Below are positions 35,496-44,067 of a DNA stretch of 51,909 nucleotides, in pieces. Each line of letters opens with the position of its first letter. Positions within the stretch are counted from its first letter, which is position 1. Origin of the DNA: Paracoccaceae bacterium (lineage in GTDB: Bacteria; Pseudomonadota; Alphaproteobacteria; Rhodobacterales; Rhodobacteraceae); contig JAHRVG010000131.1 of the NCBI GenBank assembly GCA_019090795.1, forward strand, positions 1-51,909, given 5' to 3'. Both the position numbers and the translations under genes were made by a program. The notes under the pieces are model-generated. The model was not told where the DNA came from and did not search any database. It saw only the letters and a program-made list of their open reading frames with translations.

Positions 35496-38126
35496 ATGTC
35501 AGACGACCCAAAGGGGGGCCCGGCAGCGGAGCCTGATAATAGGGATTTTGTCGCCGACTTGGATGTTGGCGCACGTAGCCCCGAGAATTGGCAAGGAAAG
35601 TTCATCGCCGGATTGGCGCTGGTGTGGGCGATTTTGCAGGTGTTCAACGCCTCGCCCTTGCCGTCAATCCTTGCTCAAGGTCTGGGGATGAATTTCATCT
35701 ACGTCACCTCTGGGCAAGAGCGGGTCATTCACCTTGCTTTTGGTCTGGTGATGGCTTGTGTTGCTTTCCCGTTGTTTAAAAATTCGTCTCGTAAACATAT
35801 CCCCTGGTATGATTGGCTGCTGTCTGCGGCAGGTGTCGGGGCGACGCTTTATCTGATTGCCAATCAATCCGCGATTGCCGACAGGTCGGGCCTGCCGACA
35901 ACGGCTGATCTGGTTGCCTCTGCTGTTGGGCTGTGTATCGTTCTGATTGCCACCTACCGCGCGCTTGGGCTGCCGATGGTGGTGGTTGCCTCATTCTTTA
36001 TTATCTATGTGTTTTTTGGCGACAGGTCGTTCATCCCCGAGGCAATGCAGTGGAAAGGTGCCAGTTTTGGCAAGGCCATGTGGCATTTCTGGATGCAAAA
36101 CGAGGGTGTTTTCGGTACAGCACTTGGGGTTTCGGCCTCTATGGTGTTCCTATTTGTGCTATTTGGCTCTTTGCTGGAAAAAGCGGGTGCCGGTAACTAT
36201 TTCATCAAACTGGCATTTGCCATGATGGGTCACTTGAAGGGCGGGCCTGCAAAGGCGGCTGTTGTGGCCTCTGCTGCAACCGGTCTGATATCGGGTTCCT
36301 CAATTGCCAATACCGTGACCACAGGTACATTCACCATTCCGTTGATGAAGCGGGTGGGCTTTTCCGCGGAAAAGGCAGGTGCGGTAGAGGTCGCATCCAG
36401 CACCAACGGCCAGTTGACGCCGCCGGTTATGGGGGCTGCGGCCTTCTTGATGGTGGAATATGTCGGTATTCCCTATCTTGAGGTGGTAAAACACGCCTTC
36501 CTGCCAGCGATCATCAGCTATATCGCACTGGTGTATATTGTGCATCTAGAGGCGGCAAAAATGGGTCTTGAGGGCCTGCCCCGCCCTGGTGTTAAGAAAA
36601 CTGTATCCCAGCGTATGATGGGAACGGCCTTTGGGGTGGCGGTGTTCTGCGGTCTCAGCCTTGCGGTTTATTATGGCCTTAGCTTCATCAAGCCGATGCT
36701 GGGGGATTACACGCTCAGCGGTATTTGCGCGATCTTTTTGATTGCCTATCTGGTGCTGATCCGCTGGGCTGCCAAGGAACCGGATCTGGAAGTTGACGAT
36801 CCTAACGCGCCGTTTCTGGAGCTGCCGATGCCTGGCCCAATCGCCAAATCCGGCACCTATTATGCACTGCCGGTAATCGTGCTGATCTGGAACCTAATGA
36901 TCGAGCGTAAAACCCCCGGTACTTCGGCCTTCTGGGCCACCATGGCGATGATGTTTGTGATGTTGACGCAGCACTCCCTGAAGGCATTTTTTCGGGGCGA
37001 AACCGATGCTATGGGACACCTCAAGGCTGGGTGGGACAATATCATTGAAGGTATGATCGCTGGTTCGCGCAATATGATCGGTATCGCGGTAGCCACGGGT
37101 ACGGCCGGTATCATTGTGGGTACCGTGTCGCTGACCGGTGCGCATCAGGTGATCGGCGAGTTTATCGAGATCATATCGGGCGGCAGCTTGTTGCTGATGC
37201 TGGTGTTTGTGGCGCTGTTTAGCCTTGTGTTGGGGATGGGGTTACCGACCACGGCGACCTATATCGTGATCACCTCGCTGATGGCCCCCGTGATCATCGC
37301 TGTTGGTGCCAAGTCTGGGCTGATAGTGCCCTTGATTGCGGTGCACCTATTCGTGTTCTACTTTGGTATCCTTGCAGATGATACGCCACCCGTGGGTCTC
37401 GCGGCCTTTGCGGCGGCGGCGATTTCCAAGGGTGACCCGATCAAGACCGGTATCATTGGTTTCAGCTATGACGTGCGGACCGCGATCCTGCCGTTCCTGT
37501 TCATCTTCAACACCGAGCTGTTGTTGATTGATGTATCGGTCGGAAAGGCGGTGTTTGTCTTTATTATCGCGGTCATTGCGATGATGCTGTTCGCAGCGGC
37601 AACGCAGAACTGGTTCCTGACCCGGTCGAAGATGTGGGAAAACGCTGCTCTGTTGCTGATTGCCTTTACCCTGTTCACACCGGGCTTTTGGCTGAACCAA
37701 TGGAAAGACCCCTATGTTTTCCATGATCCCGCTAAGCTGGTCGAAATGGCGAGTGTTGCCGAGGATGGTACAAGCTTGCGGATACGTGTCGCAGGTGAGG
37801 ATTTCTCATCGGGTAAAGAGGTGGAAACAACGGTCGCCTTGTTGCTCGGATCAAAATCAGACGGGGATGGAACCGCAAGGATGCTGAAAAATTCCGGCAT
37901 CGAGTTCCGTACTGAAGATGATGGTAAAACCTATGTCGATAACGTGATGTTTGGCCAGTACGCCCAGAAAAAGGGCGTGGATTTTGATTGGCAGGTCCTG
38001 CGCGTAGAAGTCGACGCGGTTCGATTGCCCAAGGAAATCTTCTACATCCCGGCCTTGCTCTTGCTGGGGCTGGTCATCATGTTGCAATTGGGCCGTGCCC
38101 GCAAAGCCGAAACAGCGGCAGTATAA
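35496..38126 (+). CDS. TRAP transporter fused permease (4TM/12TM)
   Basis: This 876-residue protein joins a DctQ-like part (about residues 30-190, four helices) and a DctM-like part (about 200-720, including GLISGSSIANTVTTGTFTIPLMKR, LTPPVMGAAAFLMVEY and LGMGLPTTATYIVITSL), followed by a DUF3394-type C-terminal region with a soluble loop and a final helix (IFYIPALLLLGLVIML). It is the membrane part of the TAXI-TRAP importer whose receptor is upstream. GGGAGAG precedes the start. Substrate unknown, but presumably a carboxylate. Confidence 0.93.
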   Translation: MSDDPKGGPAAEPDNRDFVADLDVGARSPENWQGKFIAGLALVWAILQVFNASPLPSILAQGLGMNFIYVTSGQERVIHLAFGLVMACVAFPLFKNSSRKHIPWYDWLLSAAGVGATLYLIANQSAIADRSGLPTTADLVASAVGLCIVLIATYRALGLPMVVVASFFIIYVFFGDRSFIPEAMQWKGASFGKAMWHFWMQNEGVFGTALGVSASMVFLFVLFGSLLEKAGAGNYFIKLAFAMMGHLKGGPAKAAVVASAATGLISGSSIANTVTTGTFTIPLMKRVGFSAEKAGAVEVASSTNGQLTPPVMGAAAFLMVEYVGIPYLEVVKHAFLPAIISYIALVYIVHLEAAKMGLEGLPRPGVKKTVSQRMMGTAFGVAVFCGLSLAVYYGLSFIKPMLGDYTLSGICAIFLIAYLVLIRWAAKEPDLEVDDPNAPFLELPMPGPIAKSGTYYALPVIVLIWNLMIERKTPGTSAFWATMAMMFVMLTQHSLKAFFRGETDAMGHLKAGWDNIIEGMIAGSRNMIGIAVATGTAGIIVGTVSLTGAHQVIGEFIEIISGGSLLLMLVFVALFSLVLGMGLPTTATYIVITSLMAPVIIAVGAKSGLIVPLIAVHLFVFYFGILADDTPPVGLAAFAAAAISKGDPIKTGIIGFSYDVRTAILPFLFIFNTELLLIDVSVGKAVFVFIIAVIAMMLFAAATQNWFLTRSKMWENAALLLIAFTLFTPGFWLNQWKDPYVFHDPAKLVEMASVAEDGTSLRIRVAGEDFSSGKEVETTVALLLGSKSDGDGTARMLKNSGIEFRTEDDGKTYVDNVMFGQYAQKKGVDFDWQVLRVEVDAVRLPKEIFYIPALLLLGLVIMLQLGRARKAETAAV

Positions 38127-38137
38127 GGAGAAAGAAT

Positions 38138-38569
38138 ATGACCAAATCAATCCTCCTGCCTGTGGATTTGAACCATGCTAGCTCGTGGCACAAGGCCATG
38201 CCCCAAGCGGTTGCGCTGGCGCGTGCTGACGGGGCGCAGATCCACGTTCTGACGGTGATCCCTGACTACGGCATGGCAATGGTTGGCAGCTATTTTCCCG
38301 AAGGCTTTGCCGAAAAGGCGCTGGAAACCTCGCAAAAGGTTCTCCAGCAACTGATTGCGGATAATATCCCCGACGACATCAAGACCGAGGCGCATGTGAT
38401 GCACGGTACGATCTACAAGTCGATCCTGAAAGCGGCCGAGAATAATGACTGCGACCTGATCGTCATGGCCTCGCATCGCTCCGAGATGAAGGACTATCTG
38501 CTTGGTCCCAACTCGGCCCGCGTGGTGCGCCATGCCAATCAATCTGTGTTTGTGGTGCGCGGCGAATAA
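38138..38569 (+). CDS. Universal stress protein (UspA), TeaD-like
   Basis: This 143-residue protein is a single UspA domain (MTKSILLPVDLNH, then HGTIYKSILKAAENNDCDLIVMASHR and LGPNSARVVRHANQSVFVVR). The usual glycine-rich ATP loop (GxxGxGxxxLGS) is modified to SHRSEMKDYLLGPNS, which keeps the last part. It starts 11 bases after the fused TRAP permease behind an AGGAG site. In Halomonas the analogous TeaD protein binds ATP and regulates the ectoine TRAP transporter, so a similar control of this importer is inferred. Confidence 0.88.
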   Translation: MTKSILLPVDLNHASSWHKAMPQAVALARADGAQIHVLTVIPDYGMAMVGSYFPEGFAEKALETSQKVLQQLIADNIPDDIKTEAHVMHGTIYKSILKAAENNDCDLIVMASHRSEMKDYLLGPNSARVVRHANQSVFVVRGE

Positions 38570-38596
38570 ACCGCTGATTGAACGCTAGAACACAAG

Positions 38597-38628
38597 CGCC
38601 CGGTTCAATTTGATCCGGGCGTTATCTT
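38597..38628. terminator. Bidirectional terminator between usp and nusB
   Basis: A 7-bp stem (CGCCCGG with CCGGGCG, 11-base loop) is followed by GTTATCTT on the plus strand. It sits in the 71-base gap between the convergent usp and nusB genes and could serve both transcripts. Confidence 0.7.
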
Positions 38629-38640
38629 ACCGTGTAAGAA

Positions 38641-39102
38641 TCAAAACGCTTCGGGCTTAACAACGCGGGCCATGTGGTCCAGCACTGCGTTCACAAATTT
38701 GGCCTCTCGCCCCTCGGGGAAGAATGACTTGGCGATGTCGACAAATTCATTGATTACCACTTTGGGCGGGGTTTTTCCCAGCACCATTTCCGCCCCTGCC
38801 GCGCGAAACAAGGCGCGCAGGGTGGGGTCTATTTTGGCGATTGGCCACTTGGCCACCAGCGCACGATCCGTTAGCTGGTCAATCTTGGCTTGCTGTGCCA
38901 CGACCTCTGCCAGCAGGGTTTCAAACAAGTTGATGTTGGCATCAACCCACTGCACCCCCCCGATTTCTGCGCCAAACCGGTGCTCGATAAATTCATCGCG
39001 CACTTTGTCCATTGGCGCGCCAGAGGCTTCCATCTGGAATAGTGCTTGCACCGCGTAGAGCCTTGCAGCAGATTTTTTTTGGCGAGGAGGGGTTGCGGTC
39101 AT
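38641..39102 (-). CDS. nusB: Transcription antitermination factor NusB
   Basis: This 153-residue all-helical protein has the NusB pattern: RLYAVQALFQMEASG near the start, RFGAEIGGVQWVDANINLFETLLAEVV in the middle, KIDPTLRALFRAAGAEM and VVINEFVDIAKSFFPEGREAKFVNAVLD at the end. It binds boxA RNA with NusE for rRNA antitermination. Its start overlaps the ribH stop by 4 bases, completing the ribE-ribBA-ribH-nusB unit that is common in alphaproteobacteria. Confidence 0.96.
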   Translation of the reverse strand: MTATPPRQKKSAARLYAVQALFQMEASGAPMDKVRDEFIEHRFGAEIGGVQWVDANINLFETLLAEVVAQQAKIDQLTDRALVAKWPIAKIDPTLRALFRAAGAEMVLGKTPPKVVINEFVDIAKSFFPEGREAKFVNAVLDHMARVVKPEAF

Positions 39103-39653
39103 GTGATTTTGGTTCCTTCTTCATCACCAGCGATGATGATGTTTTCTGATGATGGCTTAAACCCGATCCCTCCCGTGGGTTTAAGAAATTTGCGAGACAG
39201 CGCAATCAGGTGCAGTGCTGCTTGCGCAGCCCCGCCGCCTTTGTTCTGGCCCTCAGTCTCTGCACGCACTTCGGCTTGGGGGCGGTTTTCCACCGTTAGA
39301 ATGCCGTTGCCGATGCAATATCCCTGCAGCCCGAGCAAGGTTAACCCGCGCGAAGAGTCGTTGCAGACGGTGTCATAGTGGGTGGTTTCGCCGCGAATGA
39401 TACAGCCAAGCGCCACGTAACCATCGTATTTACTGGAATTCCCCGCCAGCCGGATTGCGGTCGGCACTTCCAGTGCGCCGGGCACTTCGGCTACGTCGCA
39501 AGTGGCACCGGCAGCCGTGATTGCTTTGCGGGCACCTGCCAGCAGATTGTCCGCGATGTCCTTGTAATAGGGCGAAATCACGATCAGCAGGTGCGGTTTG
39601 TTATCCTCGAATTTCACCGGTGCCAGCGTGTAGTGCGTTTCATTTCCAGCCAT
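39099..39653 (-). CDS. ribH: 6,7-dimethyl-8-ribityllumazine synthase
   Basis: This 184-residue enzyme condenses 3,4-dihydroxy-2-butanone 4-phosphate with the ribityl-aminouracil intermediate to form the riboflavin precursor. Family motifs are VEVPGALEVPTA-like (AEVPGALEVPTAIRL), GCIIRGETTHYDTVC and GNGILTVENRPQA. I chose ATG 39653, five bases after the ribBA stop, giving MAGNETHYTLAP; a longer frame of 12 codons lacks support. It is the third gene of the cluster. Confidence 0.95.
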   Translation of the reverse strand: MAGNETHYTLAPVKFEDNKPHLLIVISPYYKDIADNLLAGARKAITAAGATCDVAEVPGALEVPTAIRLAGNSSKYDGYVALGCIIRGETTHYDTVCNDSSRGLTLLGLQGYCIGNGILTVENRPQAEVRAETEGQNKGGGAAQAALHLIALSRKFLKPTGGIGFKPSSENIIIAGDEEGTKIT

Positions 39654-39657
39654 GCGT

Positions 39658-40752
39658 CTATTCCTTCGAAAGCGGCGCAGTGCCGACAATTTCCAAGCCG
39701 TAGGCCTCTAACCCGATGACCTTGGGCATTGGCCCGTCAGTCAGCAGGGTTACCTTGTGCAAGCCCAGAGTTGACATGATTTGTGCGCCAAGCCCGGTAT
39801 ATTTCAGAGTTTGCGGGTGGGTGTCCTCGTCAAAATCCAGCCGTGCCTTGATGTCGCGAAACAGGATCACCGCGCCGCGCCCTTGCTCGGCGATCCGCGC
39901 CATGGCTTGTGGTAGTTTATTGGTTGACGGACCAATGCCCAACACATCTTCGAGCGTGTCCAGCGCGTGGGTGCGCACCAGTACCGGTTCCGGAGTGGTG
40001 ATGTCGCCTTTGCTCAGCACCACATGCTCGGTTCCTTCGGTTTGGTCGGTGAAAATCCGCAGCGCCCAGTCGCCACCATAGGCCGAGGTTACAATCCGGT
40101 CACCGGTTTCGCGCACCAGATTGTCATAGCGCAGACGATAGGCAATCAGATCGGAAATAGTCCCGATCTTGAGAGAATGCTTTTTGGCAAATGCCACCAG
40201 ATCGGGCAGGCGAGCCATGGTGCCGTCTTCGTTCATAATCTCGCAGATCACGCCCGACGGGTTTAATCCGGCAAGGCGCGAAATGTCGACAGCGGCCTCG
40301 GTGTGGCCAGCGCGCACCAGTACACCGCCCTCGCGGGCGCGCAGCGGGAATACATGCCCCGGCGTGGCAATTTCTTGGGTGCGCACTTGCGGGTTGATCG
40401 CCACAGAAACCGTATGCGAGCGGTCATGCGCGGAAATGCCCGTGGTCACACCTTCGCGGGCCTCGATTGAAACGGTAAACGGGGTTTCGTGACGCGAGGA
40501 ATTGCTCGCCGCCATCATCGGTACGCCAAGGCGGTCGATTTGCTCGTTTGTCAGGGTCAGGCAGATCAGTCCACGCCCGTGGGTGGCCATGAAATTTACC
40601 GCTTCTGGCGTTGCCATTTGCGCTGGAATCACCAGATCACCTTCGTTTTCGCGGTCCTCATGATCCACCAGAATGAACATGCGCCCGTTGCGCGCGTCCT
40701 CGATAATTTCCTCGACGCTGGCAATCGCATCGCTGTACCCGTTATCGGCCAT
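39658..40752 (-). CDS. ribB: 3,4-dihydroxy-2-butanone 4-phosphate synthase with degenerate GTP cyclohydrolase II-like domain (RibBX type)
   Basis: Residues 1 to about 205 are an intact RibB domain: VDHEDRENEGDLV holds the acidic metal site, followed by FMATHGRGLICLTLT and EAREGVTTGISAHDRS. Residues about 206-364 align to RibA by the strands GDITTPEPVLVRTH, ARIAEQGRGAVILFRD and TLGLHKVTLLTDGPMPKV, but the zinc-site cysteines (normally SECLTGD and RCDCG) and the EGR-x-IGL loop are missing. So the C-terminal half should not make the GTP-derived product. Its stop is 4 bases before ribH, and its start directly follows the ribE stop (TAAATG). Confidence 0.93.
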   Translation of the reverse strand: MADNGYSDAIASVEEIIEDARNGRMFILVDHEDRENEGDLVIPAQMATPEAVNFMATHGRGLICLTLTNEQIDRLGVPMMAASNSSRHETPFTVSIEAREGVTTGISAHDRSHTVSVAINPQVRTQEIATPGHVFPLRAREGGVLVRAGHTEAAVDISRLAGLNPSGVICEIMNEDGTMARLPDLVAFAKKHSLKIGTISDLIAYRLRYDNLVRETGDRIVTSAYGGDWALRIFTDQTEGTEHVVLSKGDITTPEPVLVRTHALDTLEDVLGIGPSTNKLPQAMARIAEQGRGAVILFRDIKARLDFDEDTHPQTLKYTGLGAQIMSTLGLHKVTLLTDGPMPKVIGLEAYGLEIVGTAPLSKE

Positions 40753-41358
40753 TTAATTCCCCTGCATTTCCGCCAGCCGCGCCACATAGCGCGCCAGCGT
40801 GTCAATTTCCAGATTGATCCGGTCGCCTATGGCAACGCGGCCCCAGATGGTGTTGTCTTTGGTGTGCGAGATAAAGTTAATCCCAAAACGTGCCCCGTCC
40901 ACCTCGTTCACCGTAAGCGAAGTTCCATTCAGCGCTACCGATCCTTTGGGTGCGATGAACTTGGCCAAATCTTCGGGTGCCTCAAACGTGATGCGCGTGC
41001 TGTCACCCTCGTCCTGCATGGCCACCACTCGGGCCACGCCGTCCACATGGCCTGATACGATGTGCCCGCCCAGCTCATCCCCCAAACATAGCGCGCGCTC
41101 CAGATTGACCGACGCACCGATTTCCCAAGCGCCAATGTTGGTCTTGGATACTGATTCAGCGGAAATATCCACATCAAACCAGTTCTGGTTTTCGTCCAGA
41201 CCGCAATCAACCACCGTCAGGCATACCCCGTTGCAAGCGATGGAGGCCCCTATGTCGATAGAGGTCGAATCATAGACCGTTGCAATTCTGGCACGCAAAT
41301 CGCCACGTTGTTCCAGCGCCGCAACTTTGCCAACATCTGTAATTATTCCGGTAAACAT
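40753..41358 (-). CDS. ribE: Riboflavin synthase alpha chain
   Basis: This 201-residue protein has two lumazine-binding repeats: MFTGIITDVGKVAAL with SIACNGVCLTVVDCG, and GHIVSGHVDGVARVVAM with SVALNGTSLTVNEVDG. It dismutates 6,7-dimethyl-8-ribityllumazine to riboflavin. It is the first gene of the visible riboflavin cluster; ribD, which usually precedes it, is absent here, as the next gene upstream is the divergent kpsS. No FMN riboswitch was recognised in the 192-base gap. Confidence 0.96.
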   Translation of the reverse strand: MFTGIITDVGKVAALEQRGDLRARIATVYDSTSIDIGASIACNGVCLTVVDCGLDENQNWFDVDISAESVSKTNIGAWEIGASVNLERALCLGDELGGHIVSGHVDGVARVVAMQDEGDSTRITFEAPEDLAKFIAPKGSVALNGTSLTVNEVDGARFGINFISHTKDNTIWGRVAIGDRINLEIDTLARYVARLAEMQGN

Positions 41359-41550
41359 CGATTCTCACCCGTTTATTTACGGTTTAGCAACTAGCCTTTG
41401 TGTACAAAATCAGCAAGGCTAACTATAGAACAAAGCGACTAATTACCGCCTTAATATCATGGTGTGATGTATTCGAGTGTATTTTTAAAGGCTTTGCAGT
41501 GCTGCCCAACGGGCGGGATTGCGGGGCTTTCGGGTCAAAGGGTCAATTGA

Positions 41551-42849
41551 ATGGGTGTGCCTAGCCACACAGACATAAGCCAGAAATCGTTCCTGTTTTT
41601 ACAGGGGCCGCATGGGCCGTTCTTTTATGAATTATCCAAGGCGATTACTGATTCCGGGGCCAAAGTTGCCAAAATAGGCTTTAACGAAGGGGACCGTTTT
41701 TTTTGGCGTGACAGGGGCAGTTTTGTGGAATTTACCGATCCACTGGAGACATGGCCCGATTATGTGGGCCGTTTTCTTGCGGATGGCGTCACTGATTTGG
41801 TTATTTACGGGGATACCCGGCCCCTGCATAAAATCGCAATTGCCGAGGCTGAAAGGCTAGGTCTGCGCATTCACTGCTTTGAAGAAGGCTATCTGCGTCC
41901 CTATTGGGTTACTTACGAGCGGGGTGGTGTGAATGGCCATTCCCGCTTGATGGATATGACGGTTACACAAATGCGCGATGCGCTGCAATTTGTAGATCAT
42001 GACCAGCCGGAGGCGCCGGCCCGCTGGGGGGACATGCGTCAACACATTTTGCTGGGGGCAGTCTATCATTGGCATATCCTGTTCCGGAACTACCGTTTTG
42101 AGAACTATAAAACCCACCGCGATTCACCGGTTAGTCATGAATTTTGGCTGCACCTCAAACGCTTGTTATCGCGTCCTGCAAATGCCTTCAAACGTTGGCA
42201 AGCGACAAGGCGGATCAAAGGCAATGGCTTTGTTTACCATCTCGCCTTGCTGCAACTCAGCCATGATTCGTCAATTCGCAGCCATTCCAATTTTACCAAC
42301 ATGCCGGATTTCATGCAGGTGTGTATCAAGGCTTTTGCCCAAAACGCCCCACAACATCACCATCTGGTGTTCAAGGCCCACCCGCTAGAGGATGATCGGC
42401 ACCCGTTATCAGCGGTCACGGTTGAACTGGCCAAACAATATGGTGTTCTGGATCGGGTGCATTTTGTGCGCGGTGGTAAACTGGCGGAACTGCTGGATTA
42501 CGCCCGCTCTGTAGTGACCATCAACTCCACCGCCGCGCAACAGGCGCTTTGGCGTGGGTTGCCTGTCAAGGCCATGGGCACAGGCGTTTTCTGCAAACCG
42601 GAATTCACTTCGCCTCAATCGCTTAACGATTTTTTTGCCAATCCGCAAAAGCCCGACCTCTCCGCCTATCGCGATTATCGCCAATATCTGCTGATGACCT
42701 CGCAAATTACCGGCGGGTTTTATTCACGCAAAGGGCGTGTGCGGTTGGTTCGCCGGGTGGTGGATATGGTGCTTTCTGATCACGATCCCTACGATCTCCT
42801 GGCCAGCAGCAGCGCGACTCCTTTGCAACAGTTACAGATCGTCAAATAG
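41551..42849 (+). CDS. kpsS: Capsule beta-Kdo transferase KpsS-like
   Basis: This 432-residue protein matches KpsS: KSFLFLQGPHGPFFYELSKA near the start, CFEEGYLRPYWVTYERGG, a central basic region, and VFKAHPLED and TINSTAAQQALWRGLPVKA in the C-terminal half. In E. coli, KpsS starts the lipid-linked poly-Kdo linker of group 2 capsules by adding Kdo to phosphatidylglycerol. It is followed by an outer-membrane export lipoprotein and kpsC. No glycosyltransferases for the repeat unit are present in the window. Confidence 0.9.
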   Translation: MGVPSHTDISQKSFLFLQGPHGPFFYELSKAITDSGAKVAKIGFNEGDRFFWRDRGSFVEFTDPLETWPDYVGRFLADGVTDLVIYGDTRPLHKIAIAEAERLGLRIHCFEEGYLRPYWVTYERGGVNGHSRLMDMTVTQMRDALQFVDHDQPEAPARWGDMRQHILLGAVYHWHILFRNYRFENYKTHRDSPVSHEFWLHLKRLLSRPANAFKRWQATRRIKGNGFVYHLALLQLSHDSSIRSHSNFTNMPDFMQVCIKAFAQNAPQHHHLVFKAHPLEDDRHPLSAVTVELAKQYGVLDRVHFVRGGKLAELLDYARSVVTINSTAAQQALWRGLPVKAMGTGVFCKPEFTSPQSLNDFFANPQKPDLSAYRDYRQYLLMTSQITGGFYSRKGRVRLVRRVVDMVLSDHDPYDLLASSSATPLQQLQIVK

Positions 42850-42918
42850 CCAAAACAGTAAAACCCTTTGAAATCCTTTCCTCTTTATGTAGGTTAAAAG
42901 AAAAAAACTGAGGCAGTT

Positions 42919-44067
42919 TTGACAAAAGGGGCAGATACCTTGTCAAATTTTCTAAAACCCCGAGCCGGGTTAATGGCTCTTTTCGTGTTGGCCTTTGCCG
43001 TGTCCTCTTGTGGGTTGCCACGGGTCGGGCCAAATAAGCGCGAAATTTTTGCGGGTAGCGTGCAGAAAAAAGGTAATGCCTATATTATTTCGGTCAACGA
43101 CCGGGTGGTGCAGGCGACAGCAGCGGCTGATGCGGTCGGGTTCGATTCTGGTTTCCTGAATGCCGGTAAGATCGGCGCAGATACCATTCGCCCCGGCGAC
43201 ACCTTGCTGGTCACGGTCTACGAGAATGTTGACGATGGGCTGTTTGGCACGGCGGGTACACCTGCCACGCTGACAGAATTACAAGTTGACCAGACGGGCC
43301 ACATTTTCATTCCCTACGTCGGGCGTATTCGCGCAGCTGGCAATTCGCCCGAGGGTTTGCGCAAGATTGTTACTCGCAAGCTGGCACCCCAAACTCCGGA
43401 ACCTCAAATCATCATGCAGCGCGCGGCTGGCGATGGTTCCACCATTTCCATTCTTGGGTCTGGTGCGCAAGGGGTCTATCCAATTGAGGCGTCCACCAGC
43501 ACACTTTCGACAATGATCGCTGCTGCAGGTGGCATCGCAACCGAGCCGGAGAACACTCGCGTTACTGTGATCCGTAACAGCCATAAAGGGACCGTCTGGC
43601 TTGAGGATTTGTACCGTGACAACAAACAAGATGTTGCGCTGCGTCCCGGTGATCGCATTTTGATTCAAGAAGACAAACGCCGTTTTACGGCAATGGGGGC
43701 CACTGGTGCCCAGTCACTGGTAGAGTTCCCTAAACCAACCATGTCCGCGATTGAAGCGATTGCTTTTCTCGGTGGCTTGAACAGTTCCTTGGCAGATCCG
43801 ACCGGCATTTTCATCTTTCGCGATGAAACAGCCGAGTTTTCCAACAAGGTTCTGGGCCGCAGCGATTTCGAGACCCCGAAGCGTTTTGCCTATGTACTGG
43901 ATTTGACAGAACCAACCGGCGTGTTCTTGGGGCGTGATTTTCAGATTCGCGATGGCGACACCATTTACGTGACCGAAGCGCCCTATGTGCAATGGACCAA
44001 AACGCTGTCTGTTCTTACCTCAAGTGTGGGTGCGGCAGGTACGCTGAGTTCTACAGCGGGTGGCTAG
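42919..44067 (+). CDS. Polysaccharide export lipoprotein (Wza/KpsD type)
   Basis: This 382-residue protein has a lipoprotein signal with lipobox VSSC, followed by poly_export and SLBB-type domains: IRPGDTLLVTVYENVD, QVDQTGHIFIPYVGRIRAAG, VYPIEASTSTLSTMIAAAGG, and a second SLBB-like block. It would form the outer-membrane channel for capsule or exopolysaccharide. The TTG start at 42919 has GAGG 5 to 6 bases upstream; a later TTG at 42940 is a weaker option. It overlaps kpsC by 8 bases. Confidence 0.88.
   Translation: MTKGADTLSNFLKPRAGLMALFVLAFAVSSCGLPRVGPNKREIFAGSVQKKGNAYIISVNDRVVQATAAADAVGFDSGFLNAGKIGADTIRPGDTLLVTVYENVDDGLFGTAGTPATLTELQVDQTGHIFIPYVGRIRAAGNSPEGLRKIVTRKLAPQTPEPQIIMQRAAGDGSTISILGSGAQGVYPIEASTSTLSTMIAAAGGIATEPENTRVTVIRNSHKGTVWLEDLYRDNKQDVALRPGDRILIQEDKRRFTAMGATGAQSLVEFPKPTMSAIEAIAFLGGLNSSLADPTGIFIFRDETAEFSNKVLGRSDFETPKRFAYVLDLTEPTGVFLGRDFQIRDGDTIYVTEAPYVQWTKTLSVLTSSVGAAGTLSSTAGG

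Noticed and set aside
41359-41550. FMN riboswitch before ribE
   Set aside because: The conserved RFN core sequences (GGGGCAGGGTGAAATTCC-like) are not seen in this gap; only a TAGCCTT/AAGGCTA inverted repeat (41392-41421) with a 16-base loop is present, which is too weak to name.
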